Shown: positions 27,423 through 37,836 of the stretch, piece by piece
How the letters are laid out: each line of letters opens with the position of its first letter
How positions within the stretch are numbered: position 1 is the first letter of the stretch
Assembly: GCA_913055855.1 (NCBI GenBank)
Contig: CAJXKW010000001.1
Span: 60,764 to 124,763, forward strand
Reading direction: 5' to 3'
DNA: 64,000 nucleotides
Source: an uncultured Limimonas sp.
GTDB taxonomy: Bacteria > Pseudomonadota > Alphaproteobacteria > Kiloniellales > Rhodovibrionaceae
The notes under the pieces: model-generated
Told to the model about the DNA's origin: nothing
Seen by the model: the letters and a program-made list of their open reading frames with translations, nothing else
The model's database searches: none
Translations under genes and position numbers: made by a program

Positions 27423-27950
27423 TTACGAACCAGCGCCCTGCGCCGTTCCGAAGGCATCGTGGCGCACCCGGTCGCCCGTTTCCAGGCCGAGCCGCTCGGC
27501 GGTGCCCCCGCGCAGCTCCAGGACGCCCCGCACCGGCTGACCCGACGGGATGGGGGTGGTGGAGCGCGGGACCGCGCGCTCGACGATGCGCACGATGCGC
27601 CCGCTGCGCGCGATGAACAGCATGTCCAGCGGAATGAAGGTGTTTTTCATCCACATCGAGGCGTGGCGGACGGGATCGTAGACGAAGAGCATGCCGTGAT
27701 CGCGCGCCAGCTCCTCCCGGTACATCAGGCCGCGGGCGTGCTGGGCCTCCGTGCGCGCGATCTCGACGGAGAAGCGATGCGTCGCACCCGCCTGCGTGAC
27801 GATCGCGAGCTCGCCCCGGTCGAAGGCGATGGGCCCCACGGCGGCCGCGGACGCCGCAGCGCTCGCCCCGAACAGCACTACGGACAGGCACACGGCGAGC
27901 ACGCCCCGGGGCCGGCGCCCAGGGTGCCAACCGGAAATGCGATCGCGCAT
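27423..27950 (-). CDS. DUF192 family protein
   Basis: signal peptide; FSVEIARTEAQHARGLMYRE, GMLFVYDPVRHASMWMKNTFIPLDMLFI. Confidence 0.9.
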   Translation of the reverse strand: MRDRISGWHPGRRPRGVLAVCLSVVLFGASAAASAAAVGPIAFDRGELAIVTQAGATHRFSVEIARTEAQHARGLMYREELARDHGMLFVYDPVRHASMWMKNTFIPLDMLFIARSGRIVRIVERAVPRSTTPIPSGQPVRGVLELRGGTAERLGLETGDRVRHDAFGTAQGAGS

Positions 27951-27970
27951 CGGCTTACCGTCCCTTCGGA

Positions 27971-29116
27971 TCATCCCGTTACCGCCATGGCCCGCGCAAC
28001 GGCCGTCCGCACTTCGGCGCGGACGGGGCCGCCCCGCGGCCGGTCGGCGAGTGTGGTCCACCAAGCCTCCGGCGGCGAGCGTCCCCAGCTATGCCGCCAT
28101 GTCAAACGGCGCAGGACCGCTTCGGCCGCGGGCGGGAGCCTGTCGGGAATCGGCGAGCCCTGCAAGTTCGCCCATATACCCGCCCAGGCGCGCGCCACCG
28201 CCCATGGATTGTAACCGCCGCCGCCCAGACAGATCAGCCGCGGCGCGACATCCACGAGTGCGCGCACGGCGCGCCACAGCGCCAGGTTCGATAGGGACAG
28301 CCGGCTCAGTGGATCCTCGGCAAGCGCATCGCAGCCCCCCTGCACCACCACGACCGCCGGATCGAATGCCGCCGCCAGCGGGAGGATCGCCGCCTCGACG
28401 ACGTACGCCATCTCGCTGTCGTTGAATCCGCGGGGCACGGGGATGTTGCGCGCCGCTCCCCCGGCCCGGTCCAGGCTTCCCCCTGGAACGGGGCGGTCGC
28501 CCGGGTCTGCCCCGGCCATGGGCCAGCGCCCGTCCTCGTGGACGGAGACCGTGAGCACGCGCGCGTCGGCGTGGAAGGCGTCCTGAACCCCGTCGCCGTG
28601 GTGCGCGTCGAGGTCGACGTAGAGCACACGTGCGCAGCCCCGGTCGAGCAGACGAAGAATGGCCAGAACGGGGTCGTTGAAATAGCAGAACCCGCTTGCC
28701 CGCGCCGGGCGGCCGTGGTGCGTGCCGCCCGCCGGATTGTAGACGGTGGGCGTGCCGGCCAGTACCAGATCCGCCGCTGCAAGGGAGCCGCCACACGCCG
28801 TCGCCGGCCGGCGGAAGACCTCCGGGAAGACCGGGTTGCCGTTGGCGCCCAGCCCGAAGCGGGTGCGCACGGCCTCGGAAACACGTTGCTCGGCCTCAGC
28901 CGTCTGAACGGCGGCGACGTAGGCGGGATCGTGAAAGCGTGCGAGTTCGCGCGGCCCGGCGCGGGGACTGTCCAGATAAACCCCGGCGGGCAGCCAACCC
29001 AGAGCGTGGCAGAGGTCCATACAGGTCGACACCCGGGGAATCGCCAGCGGATGCTTCCGGCCATAGCGGGAGCCGCGATAGATCTCGCTGCCGATGAAGC
29101 GCGCCGGAGCCGTCAT
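27971..29116 (-). CDS. histone deacetylase family / acetoin utilisation AcuC-like protein
   Basis: DLDAHHGDGVQDAF, LSVHEDGRWP, LGGGGYNPWAVAR. Confidence 0.9.
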   Translation of the reverse strand: MTAPARFIGSEIYRGSRYGRKHPLAIPRVSTCMDLCHALGWLPAGVYLDSPRAGPRELARFHDPAYVAAVQTAEAEQRVSEAVRTRFGLGANGNPVFPEVFRRPATACGGSLAAADLVLAGTPTVYNPAGGTHHGRPARASGFCYFNDPVLAILRLLDRGCARVLYVDLDAHHGDGVQDAFHADARVLTVSVHEDGRWPMAGADPGDRPVPGGSLDRAGGAARNIPVPRGFNDSEMAYVVEAAILPLAAAFDPAVVVVQGGCDALAEDPLSRLSLSNLALWRAVRALVDVAPRLICLGGGGYNPWAVARAWAGIWANLQGSPIPDRLPPAAEAVLRRLTWRHSWGRSPPEAWWTTLADRPRGGPVRAEVRTAVARAMAVTG

Positions 29117-29158
29117 ATCGCGTAACGCTGAGGCGCTACCCCGCCCCCCAAGGTGGGT

Positions 29159-29593
29159 TCAGCGCGCAGCCGTTTCGCCGTCCTGCGAATCCGTGCCGTC
29201 GCGTGCCTCGTCGGCCGCTTCCGAGACATGGCTGGCAAGTCGACGGTGCCGCTGGTCATAGCGGCCTTTCAGCGCGTCGAACGCGGTGCCGCTCCATGTT
29301 GGCACACCCGAGATGTACGCGGCCCGGCCAAGCAAATGCGCGGCAATGGGCGCGGTCGCAAGCAGAAACGCCAGGGCGGCGAGCGCGCGCAACACGACCG
29401 CGCTGCTGCCGGCGTCGACCGCGACCCCGACGAGCATCAGGCCGGAGCCGAGCGTGCCCGACTTCGTGGCAGCGTGCATGCGGGTATAGACATCCGGCAT
29501 GCGCAGCATGCCCACGGCCGCGGCAAGGATGAAAAACGCGCCGACAAGCACGCAAAGACCGGCGACGACATCCGTAACGGCGGCCATGGTCAC
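29159..29593 (-). CDS. mnhG: Na+/H+ antiporter subunit G
   Basis: 144 aa, MrpG family; last gene of the seven-gene mrp operon. Confidence 0.88.
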   Translation of the reverse strand: MTMAAVTDVVAGLCVLVGAFFILAAAVGMLRMPDVYTRMHAATKSGTLGSGLMLVGVAVDAGSSAVVLRALAALAFLLATAPIAAHLLGRAAYISGVPTWSGTAFDALKGRYDQRHRRLASHVSEAADEARDGTDSQDGETAAR

Positions 29594-29934
29594 GACCCCT
29601 CCCCGGGTTCTTCAGGCACCCCGACATCGGAACCCTCGCGGAGTTCGCCGCCGCGCGCCTCGATCAGGCGGGCGAAGAATACGGTCGCCAGAAACGCGAC
29701 GAGACCCAGCGCGATCGCGATTTCCAGGTAGAGCGCCTGCCCCGTGGCGATGACGCGCAGCGCGATCAGCCCCATCGCCATGATGCTGAACATGTCCAGG
29801 GCGACCACACGGTCGGAAAGACTGGGCCCGCGCAGCAGACGCACGAAGGTCAGGATCAGCGCGAGCGCCAGCAATCCAAGCGCGACCGTGACGGTCACGC
29901 CCAGGAAGCTGTCCAGATTGATCAAGCGCGTCAC
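29590..29934 (-). CDS. mnhF: Na+/H+ antiporter subunit F
   Basis: GTG start overlapping mnhE stop; [27 protein letters not shown]. Confidence 0.88.
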   Translation of the reverse strand: MTRLINLDSFLGVTVTVALGLLALALILTFVRLLRGPSLSDRVVALDMFSIMAMGLIALRVIATGQALYLEIAIALGLVAFLATVFFARLIEARGGELREGSDVGVPEEPGEGS

Positions 29935-30446
29935 GAAAGCGCCTCCCGGATGTTCCGTTCGAACGTCTGCTTCATGTCCTGCCGCTCGGATTCCGCATCG
30001 CTGCAATCCATAACGTGGACATAGAGCGCCCGCCGGTCATCGGACACGTCGAGGCTCAGCGTGCCCGGGGTGAGCGAGATCAGGTTGGCGAACAGCATGA
30101 TCTCCAGTTCGCTCTCGGTATCCAGCGGAATGTCCACGATGGCCGACTTGAAGCGCATGCGCGGCTGGAAGACCAGCCACGCCACGGCGAAACCCGAGAC
30201 CGCGAGTTCGTAGAGGAAGACGCCAAACAGCCGAAGGATCTGGCCCGCGCGCCGGAAATAGTGGGTGTCGCCCCAGATATGCCGCGGCACGTAGAGCGCG
30301 GCAAAGGCGAGCGCGAAGCCCACGATCATGTTGAAGGCGGTAAAAATCCCGGTCACGAACACCCAGGCAAAGGCCAGCAGCGCGTTCAGGGCAAAGAGAT
30401 CCAGCCCCGACCGCTTGACCGCACGATTACTCGCCGGCTGCGTCAT
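29931..30446 (-). CDS. mnhE: Na+/H+ antiporter subunit E
   Basis: MrpE family sequence ([20 protein letters not shown]); overlaps mnhD. Confidence 0.88.
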   Translation of the reverse strand: MTQPASNRAVKRSGLDLFALNALLAFAWVFVTGIFTAFNMIVGFALAFAALYVPRHIWGDTHYFRRAGQILRLFGVFLYELAVSGFAVAWLVFQPRMRFKSAIVDIPLDTESELEIMLFANLISLTPGTLSLDVSDDRRALYVHVMDCSDAESERQDMKQTFERNIREALS

Positions 30447-32001
30447 GCGCTCCCTCCCCGTCCGCCGTGGCGGCGCCGTTTTCTCCCAGCACCGTCTCAA
30501 TATAGGTGTCGGGCGCGAGAAGATCCCGGGCGGTGTGCTCGGTGAACACCATCAGCGGTTGCGCCCACAGCCCGATGCCCAGGCTCGCCAGCGCCAGGAT
30601 CGCCATGGGCGCCACGAGCAGCCTGCGCCCGTGTACCGGCGCGCGTTCGCCCTGCGTGTCCCGGGGCGCGGCGGCGGCGCCCGCCGAGGCCGGCGCCGGC
30701 TCGCTGCGCCAAAACGCAAGAAGCCAGACCTTGGCCATCGAGTACAGGGTGAGAAACCCCGTTACCAGCGCGGCCGCGGCGACGATGTAGGCTTCCTCCG
30801 CCAAGCTCGCCTTGACCACGATAACCTTGGGCCAGAATCCCGAAAGCGGCGGGACGCCCGCGAGCGACATCGCCGCAATAAAGAACAGCACCGCGATCCA
30901 GGGCTCGCGCAGATAAAAACCGTGCAGCCGGTCCAGACCATCGGCGCCGCCCAGGCGCTGGATCAGCCCGGCGGCCATGAACAGCGCCGACATCACCACG
31001 ATATGATGCACCGTGTAGTACAGCGCGCCCGCCAGGCCCAGTACCGTGCCCAGCCCAACGCCGATCAGGATGAACCCGATCCCGCTGACGAGATTGAACG
31101 AGAGCACGCGACGCAGGTCGCTTTGTGCGATCGCGCCCAGCACCCCGGTCAGCATGGTGAGCACGCCCACCACGAGCATGGCACCGTAGGTGTAGGCCTG
31201 CCCCTCGGTAAAAATCAGCGTAAACACCCGGATGATGGCGTAGACACCGGCCTTGGTCAGCAGCGCCGCGAACACGGCGGATACGGCCGCGGCGGGCGTG
31301 TGATAGCTCGCCGGAAGCCAGAAATACATGGGAAAGACGGCCGCCTTCATGCCGAAGGCGACCAGGAAGAGCACCGCTACGGCCGTGAGCAAACCCTGAT
31401 CCGGATGTGCCGGCACCACCTGTGCGAGGTCGGCCATGTTGAGGGTGCCCGTTATGCCGTAGAGCAGGCCAATGGCCGTCAGCAGGATCGTCGTCGCGAT
31501 GAGGTTGAGCACGACGTACTTGACGCTGCCGTCGACCTGCCGATCCTCGCCGCCCAGGGCAATCAGGCCGAAGGCGGCGATCACCATGACCTCGAACCAG
31601 ACGTAGAGGTTGAAGATGTCGCCGGTCACAAAGGCCCCGCCGACACCCACGAGCAGCGCATGCAGCAAGGGATGGAAGCCCGTGAACTCGCGCCCCCGGT
31701 CCAGGTCGCCCAGCGCATAGACCACGGTGCCCAGGCCGACGAGCGCCCCCAGGAACGCCAACAGGGCGCTCAACGGATCGGCGATCAGGGTTATGCCGTA
31801 GGGCGCGGCCCAGTCGCCCGGCTGCACGGCCATCGGCCCGGTCGTCCAGACGGCGCGCAGGAGTCCCGCGCTCGCCAGGACCAGCGCAACCGCCCCGGTC
31901 AGCGAGATCGCCCGCTGCGCCCGGGGCCGGCGCCACACCAGGAGACACAGCGCGGCTGTCGCCATGGGCAGGGCGATGGGCGCAACGAGCAGCCATGTCA
32001 T
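30427..32001 (-). CDS. mnhD: Na+/H+ antiporter subunit D
   Basis: 524 aa proton-antiporter (NuoL/M/N-like) family. Confidence 0.93.
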   Translation of the reverse strand: MTWLLVAPIALPMATAALCLLVWRRPRAQRAISLTGAVALVLASAGLLRAVWTTGPMAVQPGDWAAPYGITLIADPLSALLAFLGALVGLGTVVYALGDLDRGREFTGFHPLLHALLVGVGGAFVTGDIFNLYVWFEVMVIAAFGLIALGGEDRQVDGSVKYVVLNLIATTILLTAIGLLYGITGTLNMADLAQVVPAHPDQGLLTAVAVLFLVAFGMKAAVFPMYFWLPASYHTPAAAVSAVFAALLTKAGVYAIIRVFTLIFTEGQAYTYGAMLVVGVLTMLTGVLGAIAQSDLRRVLSFNLVSGIGFILIGVGLGTVLGLAGALYYTVHHIVVMSALFMAAGLIQRLGGADGLDRLHGFYLREPWIAVLFFIAAMSLAGVPPLSGFWPKVIVVKASLAEEAYIVAAAALVTGFLTLYSMAKVWLLAFWRSEPAPASAGAAAAPRDTQGERAPVHGRRLLVAPMAILALASLGIGLWAQPLMVFTEHTARDLLAPDTYIETVLGENGAATADGEGAHDAAGE

Positions 32002-32459
32002 TGCGCCGCCTCCGGCACGTTCCGTGCCGCCCCGTCACCAGTCTCGGACCCGGCCGCGCCCGCGTCGGCGACATCGGCGTCGCCCGGCCGCGGCAGACGC
32101 TGGCCCGGATATGCGGGCTCGGCCAGGCGCATGGCATCCACGTCGACGGTCCGCATGGCGACATAGGCGCGATAGGTCAGCACCAGGGCGAAGGCCGTCA
32201 GGCTGAAGCTGATCACGATCGCGGTGAGGATGAGCGCCTGGGGCAGCGGGTTCGCCATGACGCCGGCGGGCCCCTGGGCGTCGCCGGGAATCAGCGGCGG
32301 CGCGTCGCGCGTCACCCGGCCCGCGGTGAAGATCAGTAAGTTCACGCCGTTCGCCAGAATGGTCAAGCCCAGCATGACGCGCACCAGATCCCGGGCGAGC
32401 ACGAGATACACCGCGCACGCCACCAGGACGCCCACGGCTATCGCCAGCACGTTCTCCAT
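31998..32459 (-). CDS. mnhC: Na+/H+ antiporter subunit C
   Basis: NuoK-like: VMLGLTILANGVNLLIFTAGR...QALILTAIVISFSLTAFALVL; start at inner ATG. Confidence 0.9.
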   Translation of the reverse strand: MENVLAIAVGVLVACAVYLVLARDLVRVMLGLTILANGVNLLIFTAGRVTRDAPPLIPGDAQGPAGVMANPLPQALILTAIVISFSLTAFALVLTYRAYVAMRTVDVDAMRLAEPAYPGQRLPRPGDADVADAGAAGSETGDGAARNVPEAAQ

Positions 32460-32461
32460 GC

Positions 32462-32881
32462 TCACAGCCCCGCGTGTTCGAGTTCGAGCGCAATTGTGGT
32501 CAAGGCACCGACGACCACGAAATACACCCCAATGTCGAAGAGCAGCGGCGTCGACAGCGCCAGCTTGATGTCCATGTCCAAATGCGGGATGTACCACAGC
32601 CCCGTAAGGAAGGGCTCGCCCGCGAACACCGCGGCCACACCAGCCCCAAGGGCGAAAACCAGGCCCAGTCCGGCGATCGAGACGCCCGGCGCGCGCAGCG
32701 CGCGCACCGCCATCTCGTAGCCGAAGGCCACGGAGTACAGGATGATCCCGCTGGCGGCAATGAGGCCCCCGATGAAGCCGCCGCCCGGCTGGTTGTGGCC
32801 GCGGAACAGGATGTAGACGGAAAACATCAGGATCAGGCTCACCAGCAACCGCGTACCCGCGCGCAGAATGACGGACTGCAT
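32462..32881 (-). CDS. mnhB: Na+/H+ antiporter subunit B
   Basis: MnhB domain: [29 protein letters not shown]. Confidence 0.9.
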   Translation of the reverse strand: MQSVILRAGTRLLVSLILMFSVYILFRGHNQPGGGFIGGLIAASGIILYSVAFGYEMAVRALRAPGVSIAGLGLVFALGAGVAAVFAGEPFLTGLWYIPHLDMDIKLALSTPLLFDIGVYFVVVGALTTIALELEHAGL

Positions 32882-35223
32882 CACCACGCCTCCTCGCCGG
32901 CCGCCCGGCGCCGGCGCGCCCGCGCAAGGCGCACCAGGCCGAGCGTCGACAGTCCCGCCAGCGTAACCACGAAGATCTCGCCCAGCGTGTCCAGCGCCCG
33001 GAAATCAACCAGGATAACGTTGACCACGTTGTGGCCGTGCGCTTCGGGCACGGACGCATCCAGGAAAAACCGGCTCAGGCGCATGTCCAGATCGCCCTGG
33101 ACCGCGGCGAGCAGCATGAGACTGACCGTCCCGCCCACGAGCGCCGCGACGACGGCGTCACGGCGCCGGCAGAAGCGGCTGCGGATGGAATGAACCTCCA
33201 AGGGCACGCGCATGAGGACCATGACCAGAATGACCACGGTCAGAGTCTCCACCATGAACTGGGTGAACGCGAGGTCGGGCGCTGAAAACAGCACGAAAAG
33301 CAGCGCCACGGCGTAGCCGACCGTGCCCACCGCGGCGATGGCGGCGATCCGGCTGAAAACGATCGTGGCCACGACCGCGCCGCCGAGCAAAAGCATGAGG
33401 GCCACCACTTCCGTGATGCGCATGGCCGGCATCCCGAACGCACCCGGCCAGCCCCCGAACAGCACCAGCGTGAGCAGCACGAAGCCAACCAGGAAGAGAA
33501 AACTAGCGATGAGGTAGTGGCGCATGTAGCCCGTTTGCTGCACGCGTACCTGGGCGTAGGCGAGCCGCTCCAGACCGGCGACGGCCTGGTCGTAGCCGCG
33601 GTCCGGCCCCCACCCCAGCCAGCGCAGGGCGGCGGCGATGCCGCTCCGGACGCGATCCCACTGCCAGTATGCAAGTACGCCGATCGCGAGCGTGCCCAGG
33701 CTGAGGAACAGCGGCGGCTTGAAGCCGTGCCAGAGGTAGAGGTCGGCGCCGTGCGCCACCGGCGCCTGCCCGGCGAGGCTGGCCATCATGGGCGCCACGA
33801 AGAGCCCGCTGGTCAACGGGTGCAGCACGCCCGCGGCGAGACCGAGCACCGCCAGCACCACCGGCCCCAGCCAGAGCGACGGCGGCGCCTCGTGGGGGGT
33901 CTTGGGCAACGGCTTTGCCGACCCCAGGAACGGCCGAAGCACGACCACGCCCGCGGCCGTCACCGTGAGCGCGTTGGCCAGCACGGTACACGCCGTCAGC
34001 AGGGCGCCGCCGGCAGGGCCGAACTGCAGCGTCGCCTCGTACATCACTTCCTTGCCGATGAAGCCGATGAACGGGATGATTCCCGACATCGACAGGCCGA
34101 GGAGGCCCGCGGCGGCGAAGCTCACCGGCATGGCGCGCGCCAGTCCGCCCAGTTCCAGCGGATTGCGCGTACCCGACTCATGGTCGACCGCGCCGGCCGA
34201 CATGAACAGGCCCCCTTTGTAGAGGGCGTGCGTGACCAGGAATACTGCGGCCGCCTTGAACGCCAGCGGCTCGCCCAGCCCGATCAGCATGACCAACGTG
34301 CCCAGCCCGGCAACCGTTGTGTACGCGAGCGTCAGCTTCAGATCCGTCTGCCGCAGCGCCAGGATGGCGCCCGTCAACATGGTCGCCGTGCCGAAGATCA
34401 CGAGCGCCCAGGTCCAAAGCTCCGTGCCCCCCAGCCCGGGCGACAGCCGCGCCAGGAGATAGACCCCGGCCTTCACCATGGTGGAGCTGTGCAGGTAGGC
34501 GCTCACCGGCGTGGGCGCCTCCATGGCGTTGGGCAACCAGAAGTGCAGCGGGAACTGCGCCGACTTGGAAAACGCGCCCAGCAGCACGAGGACGAGCATC
34601 GCGGCGTAGAGCGGACTGGCGCGCAGGGCGTCGCCGTGCTGGTTCAACTCGGACAGCGCCATCGCCCCGTCGGCGGCCGCGCTCATCAGCAACAGGCCGG
34701 CCAGCAGCGCCAGACCGCCCGCTCCCGTCACCACCAGTGCCTGAAGCGCGGCGCGGCGTGAGCGCGGCTCATCGTGATTGTAGCCGATCAGGAGGAACGA
34801 GGTGACCGAGGTCAGTTCCCAGAAAACGAACAGGGTGATGACGTTGTCCGCCAACACGAGGCCCAGCATCGCCGCCATGAAGCTGAACAGATACAGGTAG
34901 AAGCGACCGATCTGCCGATCCCCGTTCAGGTAGCCGCCGGCGTAAAGCGTGACGAAGGTCCCGATGCCACTAATAAGCAGGGCAAACAGCAATCCCAGGC
35001 CGTCGACATAGAACGACAGATTCACGCCGAGACCCGGCACCCAGGGCAACACCGTGCGGATCGCGCCGCCATCGGCCACCGCCGGTACGAGCGCTGCGAA
35101 ATAAAGGGTCAGACCAGCGGGCAGGACCGCCAGGTACCAATGCGTCCATTCCCCCGCACGACGCGAGATGGCGGGCGCAAAGGCGCCCAGGACGAAACCC
35201 GAGAGAACGGCCGGAAGGATCAT
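32881..35223 (-). CDS. mnhA: Na+/H+ antiporter subunit A
   Basis: 780 aa NuoL-like subunit with MrpA C-terminal extension; first gene of operon. Confidence 0.93.
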   Translation of the reverse strand: MILPAVLSGFVLGAFAPAISRRAGEWTHWYLAVLPAGLTLYFAALVPAVADGGAIRTVLPWVPGLGVNLSFYVDGLGLLFALLISGIGTFVTLYAGGYLNGDRQIGRFYLYLFSFMAAMLGLVLADNVITLFVFWELTSVTSFLLIGYNHDEPRSRRAALQALVVTGAGGLALLAGLLLMSAAADGAMALSELNQHGDALRASPLYAAMLVLVLLGAFSKSAQFPLHFWLPNAMEAPTPVSAYLHSSTMVKAGVYLLARLSPGLGGTELWTWALVIFGTATMLTGAILALRQTDLKLTLAYTTVAGLGTLVMLIGLGEPLAFKAAAVFLVTHALYKGGLFMSAGAVDHESGTRNPLELGGLARAMPVSFAAAGLLGLSMSGIIPFIGFIGKEVMYEATLQFGPAGGALLTACTVLANALTVTAAGVVVLRPFLGSAKPLPKTPHEAPPSLWLGPVVLAVLGLAAGVLHPLTSGLFVAPMMASLAGQAPVAHGADLYLWHGFKPPLFLSLGTLAIGVLAYWQWDRVRSGIAAALRWLGWGPDRGYDQAVAGLERLAYAQVRVQQTGYMRHYLIASFLFLVGFVLLTLVLFGGWPGAFGMPAMRITEVVALMLLLGGAVVATIVFSRIAAIAAVGTVGYAVALLFVLFSAPDLAFTQFMVETLTVVILVMVLMRVPLEVHSIRSRFCRRRDAVVAALVGGTVSLMLLAAVQGDLDMRLSRFFLDASVPEAHGHNVVNVILVDFRALDTLGEIFVVTLAGLSTLGLVRLARARRRRAAGEEAW

Positions 35224-35536
35224 GATGGGCCGGGCGTGATGGATCGTGGTTCGCTATCGTCGGCGCAAATCGGCCCGTGACACTAAAGTCACCCGACGCA
35301 GCGTGGCAAGGTGCGCCGCACACCGATCAAACCTCGGCTCGCCCTGCCGCGGGCGTCACCTGCCGTCTGCCGCACACTGCCGGCCCGCCCCTGCGAATAT
35401 TTGATTACAAATCATCACGCAAATGCGAAAAGTTTCGCCGGGCAAAATTTTGGCTTTACTCAAAACACTAGAACGCATAAAAAGAGGTACCCGACGCCAC
35501 ATTGGGGCGTCCATGCTGGCTTGCGGGGGGAGGAAA

Positions 35537-36193
35537 ATGACGCATTCGGATATAGATGGGCGAAGCCACGCGCGGCTGGCGGTTGTGGCCAGTGCCGACT
35601 GGTGTGCGCAGGCAGCTTTATTGTTTTTTCGAAGTATGATCCCCGGATCGCATACCATCCGGGTTGCGAACCCGGAGGAGCCGGCGGAAGCCGGTGCGGA
35701 CCTGATCCTCGTCGCCGTTCCCAATCGGCGGCGTACCCATATCGATTTCCTCCAGGCCGTGCGGTCGCGCTGCCCGGCGCAGCCGCTGGGTGTCGTCAGC
35801 AGCGACCACTTTCCCGATGCGGCACGCGCAGCGCGCGAGGTTGAGGCGTTGCTCTATATCACCACCGGCTGTCCGGCGGATGCGGTTCAGGCGGGTCTTC
35901 GCTGCGCTCTCGCCGGGACGCGCTTTTACATCGACGAATCCGCCGCCCCGCCGGCCGCGCCCGCGGGTGCACCCGCCGACCTGGAGCTGCGGCTGAGCAA
36001 GCTCACCGGTCGGGAACGCGAGGTTATGGCGCTGCTCGGCCGCGGCAACACCAATCGCGACATCGCCGAAGCCCTGGATCTTCGCGAAGGCACGGTACGG
36101 ATCTACGTTCACCGCGTAATTCGGCAACTCGGCCTGCGCAACCGTGTGGATGTCGCGCTCTGCGCCAGCCGGCTGGTGGCGAGCGCTGACTGA
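35537..36193 (+). CDS. LuxR/NarL-type transcriptional regulator with degenerate receiver domain
   Basis: C-terminal LTGREREVMALLGRGNTNRDIAEALDLREGTVRIYVHRVIRQLGLRNRVD HTH; N-terminal receiver-like fold without canonical Asp/Lys. Confidence 0.85.
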   Translation: MTHSDIDGRSHARLAVVASADWCAQAALLFFRSMIPGSHTIRVANPEEPAEAGADLILVAVPNRRRTHIDFLQAVRSRCPAQPLGVVSSDHFPDAARAAREVEALLYITTGCPADAVQAGLRCALAGTRFYIDESAAPPAAPAGAPADLELRLSKLTGREREVMALLGRGNTNRDIAEALDLREGTVRIYVHRVIRQLGLRNRVDVALCASRLVASAD

Positions 36194-36456
36194 AGTGCTG
36201 CCCGCGTTCATCGCCGTGCGTGCAGCGGCGGTATAGCTTGGCGCAATTGAATCCGCGCGATTGAACCCGACGGCTCAACTCGTTAGACCCGCTCCAAGGC
36301 GCGACGGGCGCGAGCTGCCTCGTTGGGCCGCTAAGACTTCATGGATGGGCCTGCGATTGCGCCGTTCCATCCGGCGGGCATGGCAGGCTTCAAGAAGACG
36401 CGAAACGGCCGACAGGCCGGAACGGGGTTGGAACGCCACGGGGAGGTAACACCGCC

Positions 36457-37140
36457 ATGGACATGTCCGGGGAGCACGAGATCGCCGCACCGCGAGAGAC
36501 CGTCTGGAACGCGCTCAACGATCCCGAGGTACTCAAGGCCTGTATCCCCGGCTGCCAGGAAATCGAAAAGACCAGCGACACCGACTTCGCCGCCAAAGTG
36601 AAGGCCAAGGTCGGCCCCGTAAATGCGACGTTTTCGGGCAATGTCGCGCTGAGCAACATCAATCCGCCGGCGAGCTATACCATCAGCGGCGAAGGTTCCG
36701 GCGGGGCGGCCGGCTTCGCCAAGGGCGGCGCGGACGTCGCGCTTGCCGACGAGGGTGAGACCACGCGCCTGACCTACAACGTCCACGCCCAGGTGGGCGG
36801 CAAGCTGGCGCAGCTCGGCCAGCGCCTCATACAGTCCACGGCGAACAAATACGCCAAGCAGTTCTTCGACAACTTCAAGGCGCACGTCGAAGGCCCTGCA
36901 GAAGCCGTCGAAAGCGGCGCACAGGGGGAAGCGGCGACGCAAACGGCCGAAGCCGCTCCGATGCCCGAACAGCCAACCGCCGCGGCTGCAACCGCGGCCA
37001 GCGGTGGCACGGCGCCGGCCGGCGCAAGCGAGGTCCCGACACCCCGCGCCGAGCCGGAACGCGGCGGGCTAAGTCCGCGCGTCTGGATCGGCGCCCTGAT
37101 CGCCATCGTTTTGCTTCTGCTGATCATCTTCAGCGTCTGA
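36457..37140 (+). CDS. coxG: CO dehydrogenase subunit G family protein (SRPBCC), C-terminal TM
   Basis: [37 protein letters not shown]-terminal [17 protein letters not shown]. Confidence 0.9.
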   Translation: MDMSGEHEIAAPRETVWNALNDPEVLKACIPGCQEIEKTSDTDFAAKVKAKVGPVNATFSGNVALSNINPPASYTISGEGSGGAAGFAKGGADVALADEGETTRLTYNVHAQVGGKLAQLGQRLIQSTANKYAKQFFDNFKAHVEGPAEAVESGAQGEAATQTAEAAPMPEQPTAAAATAASGGTAPAGASEVPTPRAEPERGGLSPRVWIGALIAIVLLLLIIFSV

Positions 37141-37364
37141 GCAGGCCGGGCCCGACCCGCCGACGGGGGCCCGGCCGTTACGCAACGGCGTTGCGTGTCC
37201 CCCGCCCCCACCAACAGGTCTGCTTGACCTTCCACGCGCCACTCCACAAACTCCCCGAGGAGCGCGGCGCCATGCCGCACGCACCGGGCTGCCGGTCCCG
37301 GTGCGGACATCCTCGGAAGCGCCGGGGTGTCGGCTCACCGGCCAAGACAGGGGAGGTTTTGGCG

Positions 37365-37832
37365 ATGCCCACCGCGACCATGACGGTGAACGGCGAGACG
37401 GTATCGCGCGAGGTCGAGGCGCGTACGCTGCTCGTGGATTTTCTCAGGGACCATCTCGGCCTTACCGGGACGCACGTCGGGTGCGACACCAGCCAATGCG
37501 GCACCTGCGTTGTCCACATCGACGGCACCTCGGTCAAGGCTTGCACGATGCTGGCGGTCCAGGCCGAAGGTAGGCAGATCACGACAATCGAGGGGTTGGC
37601 GTCGAACGGCGACCTGCATCCCATGCAGGCTGCATTCAAGGCCCATCACGGCCTCCAGTGCGGCTTCTGCACGCCGGGCATGGTGATGAGCGCGGTGGAT
37701 CTGGTGAACCGGGTTCCCGACCCGGACGAGACCACGATCCGCACTTGGCTCGAAGGCAACATCTGCCGCTGCACGGGCTATCACAACATCGTGAAAGCAA
37801 TCCGGCATGCGGCCCGGGAGATGCAGGGGTGA
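37365..37832 (+). CDS. coxS: molybdenum hydroxylase [2Fe-2S] small subunit (CoxS-like)
   Basis: [15 protein letters not shown] and CGFCTPGM...[14 protein letters not shown] iron-sulfur motifs. Confidence 0.93.
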   Translation: MPTATMTVNGETVSREVEARTLLVDFLRDHLGLTGTHVGCDTSQCGTCVVHIDGTSVKACTMLAVQAEGRQITTIEGLASNGDLHPMQAAFKAHHGLQCGFCTPGMVMSAVDLVNRVPDPDETTIRTWLEGNICRCTGYHNIVKAIRHAAREMQG

Positions 37833-37836
37833 CGCC

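Noticed and set aside
30328-32166. 612-aa plus-strand ORF
   Set aside because: Antisense to mnhD; low-complexity Gln/His/Arg-rich translation
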